Below, one piece after another: positions 11,909 to 12,357 of a stretch of DNA of 12,357 bases. Under the pieces are notes generated by a model that made no database searches, was not told where the DNA came from, and saw only the letters and a list, made by a program, of their open reading frames with translations. The stretch is taken from assembly GCA_039715165.1 (NCBI GenBank), contig JBDLHX010000072.1, forward strand, positions 1 through 12,357. Reading direction: 5' to 3'. A program made the position numbers and the translations under genes. Every line of letters starts with the position of its first letter. The stretch's first letter is position 1. The stretch comes from JAHEEL01 sp039715165 (GTDB lineage Bacteria; Actinomycetota; Acidimicrobiia; Spongiisociales; UBA5794).

Positions 11909-12357
11909 GTGAGAACACCTCCAACCACGATGCCGGCGCTGATCACGCCCTTCGGACGGGACGACTCGATCGACACCGGTGCGCACCGGCACAATCTGGC
12001 TCTCCTCACGGAGCGAGGCGTGCGCGGTTTCCTCATCGGAGGTTCGACGGGCCAGGGGCCCTATCTCGAACCCGGGGAACGTTCGGTACTCGTGCGAACG
12101 GCTCGCGACGAGCTGGGCGAGGCTCCGTTCCTCCTCGTGGGAATCTCCGCACAGTCCGTGCGTCAGGCAATTCGGCAGATCCGGGAACTTGACGGTGCTG
12201 GTGCCGATGCGATCCTTGTCGTCACTCCCACCTTCCTGCTGCGCGCCGATCACGGCCTGGTCATCTCGTTCTTCCATGCGGTCGCCGACGCATCCACGCT
12301 CCCGGTCTTCCTCTACACGGTGCCCGCCGTCACGAGCTATGAACTGTCGGTCGACGC
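11909..12357 (+). CDS. DapA-superfamily aldolase/lyase, N-terminal part (runs off right edge)
   Basis: 149 codons are visible from the GTG at 11909, which has GGAGA (11899-11903) 5 bases before it; an ATG at 11930 is a less likely start. The product reads as a TIM barrel of the dihydrodipicolinate synthase / N-acetylneuraminate lyase family: PALITPFGRDDSID (9-22), GVRGFLIGGSTGQGPYLEPGER (37-58), VVTPTF (104-109) and VFLYTVPAVT (133-142), which corresponds to the YNVP segment with its catalytic tyrosine (Y136). The carboxylate-binding TTG is STG here, and the TPYY motif is TPTF, so Tyr107 of true DapA is replaced by Phe. This argues for another pyruvate-dependent lyase rather than lysine biosynthesis. 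The Schiff-base lysine lies beyond the window. It follows the peptidase by 46 bp. Confidence 0.82.
   Translation, partial: MRTPPTTMPALITPFGRDDSIDTGAHRHNLALLTERGVRGFLIGGSTGQGPYLEPGERSVLVRTARDELGEAPFLLVGISAQSVRQAIRQIRELDGAGADAILVVTPTFLLRADHGLVISFFHAVADASTLPVFLYTVPAVTSYELSVD

Overview
The window looks like a chromosomal stretch from a GC-rich actinobacterium. An Acidimicrobiia-like lineage is a guess from gene content and from the GTG starts, the GTGA/ATGA gene overlaps and the LLM-type (F420-linked) oxidoreductase. I see no tRNA, rRNA, CRISPR array, transposase or phage gene. Most of the window is housekeeping amino-acid metabolism.

Left part (1-1514, minus strand): the 5' end of a metallophosphoesterase gene, then an epoxyqueuosine-reductase-like iron-sulfur protein (queG family), then a 68-residue protein with four cysteines that starts at a GTG behind a strong ribosome site. 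Transcription runs right to left from about 1514, probably as one unit at least for the last two.

Middle part (1515-4293): an intergenic palindromic repeat, then hypA (nickel-insertion chaperone, no hydrogenase gene nearby) and an LLM-class flavin/F420 oxidoreductase 9 bp apart on the plus strand. A coiled-coil plus NYN (YacP-like) putative ribonuclease gene converges on them from the minus strand.

Right part (4294-10363, plus strand): a complete branched-chain amino acid operon, ilvB-ilvN-ilvC-(22-codon ORF)-leuA-leuB. The genes overlap or nearly touch. In front of it is a sigma-70-type promoter, a 17-codon leader peptide containing L-S-V-L-L-I, a perfect 10-bp hairpin, and an intrinsic terminator ending in TTTTCTC. 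This is a textbook layout for transcription attenuation by branched-chain aminoacyl-tRNA supply. The enzymes make acetolactate/acetohydroxybutyrate (IlvBN), dihydroxy acids (IlvC), then isopropylmalate and its oxidised product (LeuA, LeuB). ilvD, ilvE and leuCD are not in the window.

End (10364-12357): a second palindromic repeat of the same architecture as the one near 1600, a predicted M1-family metallopeptidase lipoprotein, and the 5' part of a DapA-superfamily lyase that runs off the window.

The best leads are the ilv attenuator, the AGTAG tandem/palindrome repeat family at gene borders (one copy supplies the leuB stop codon), the coupled 22-codon ORF between ilvC and leuA, and the Cys4 small protein next to the queG-like gene.
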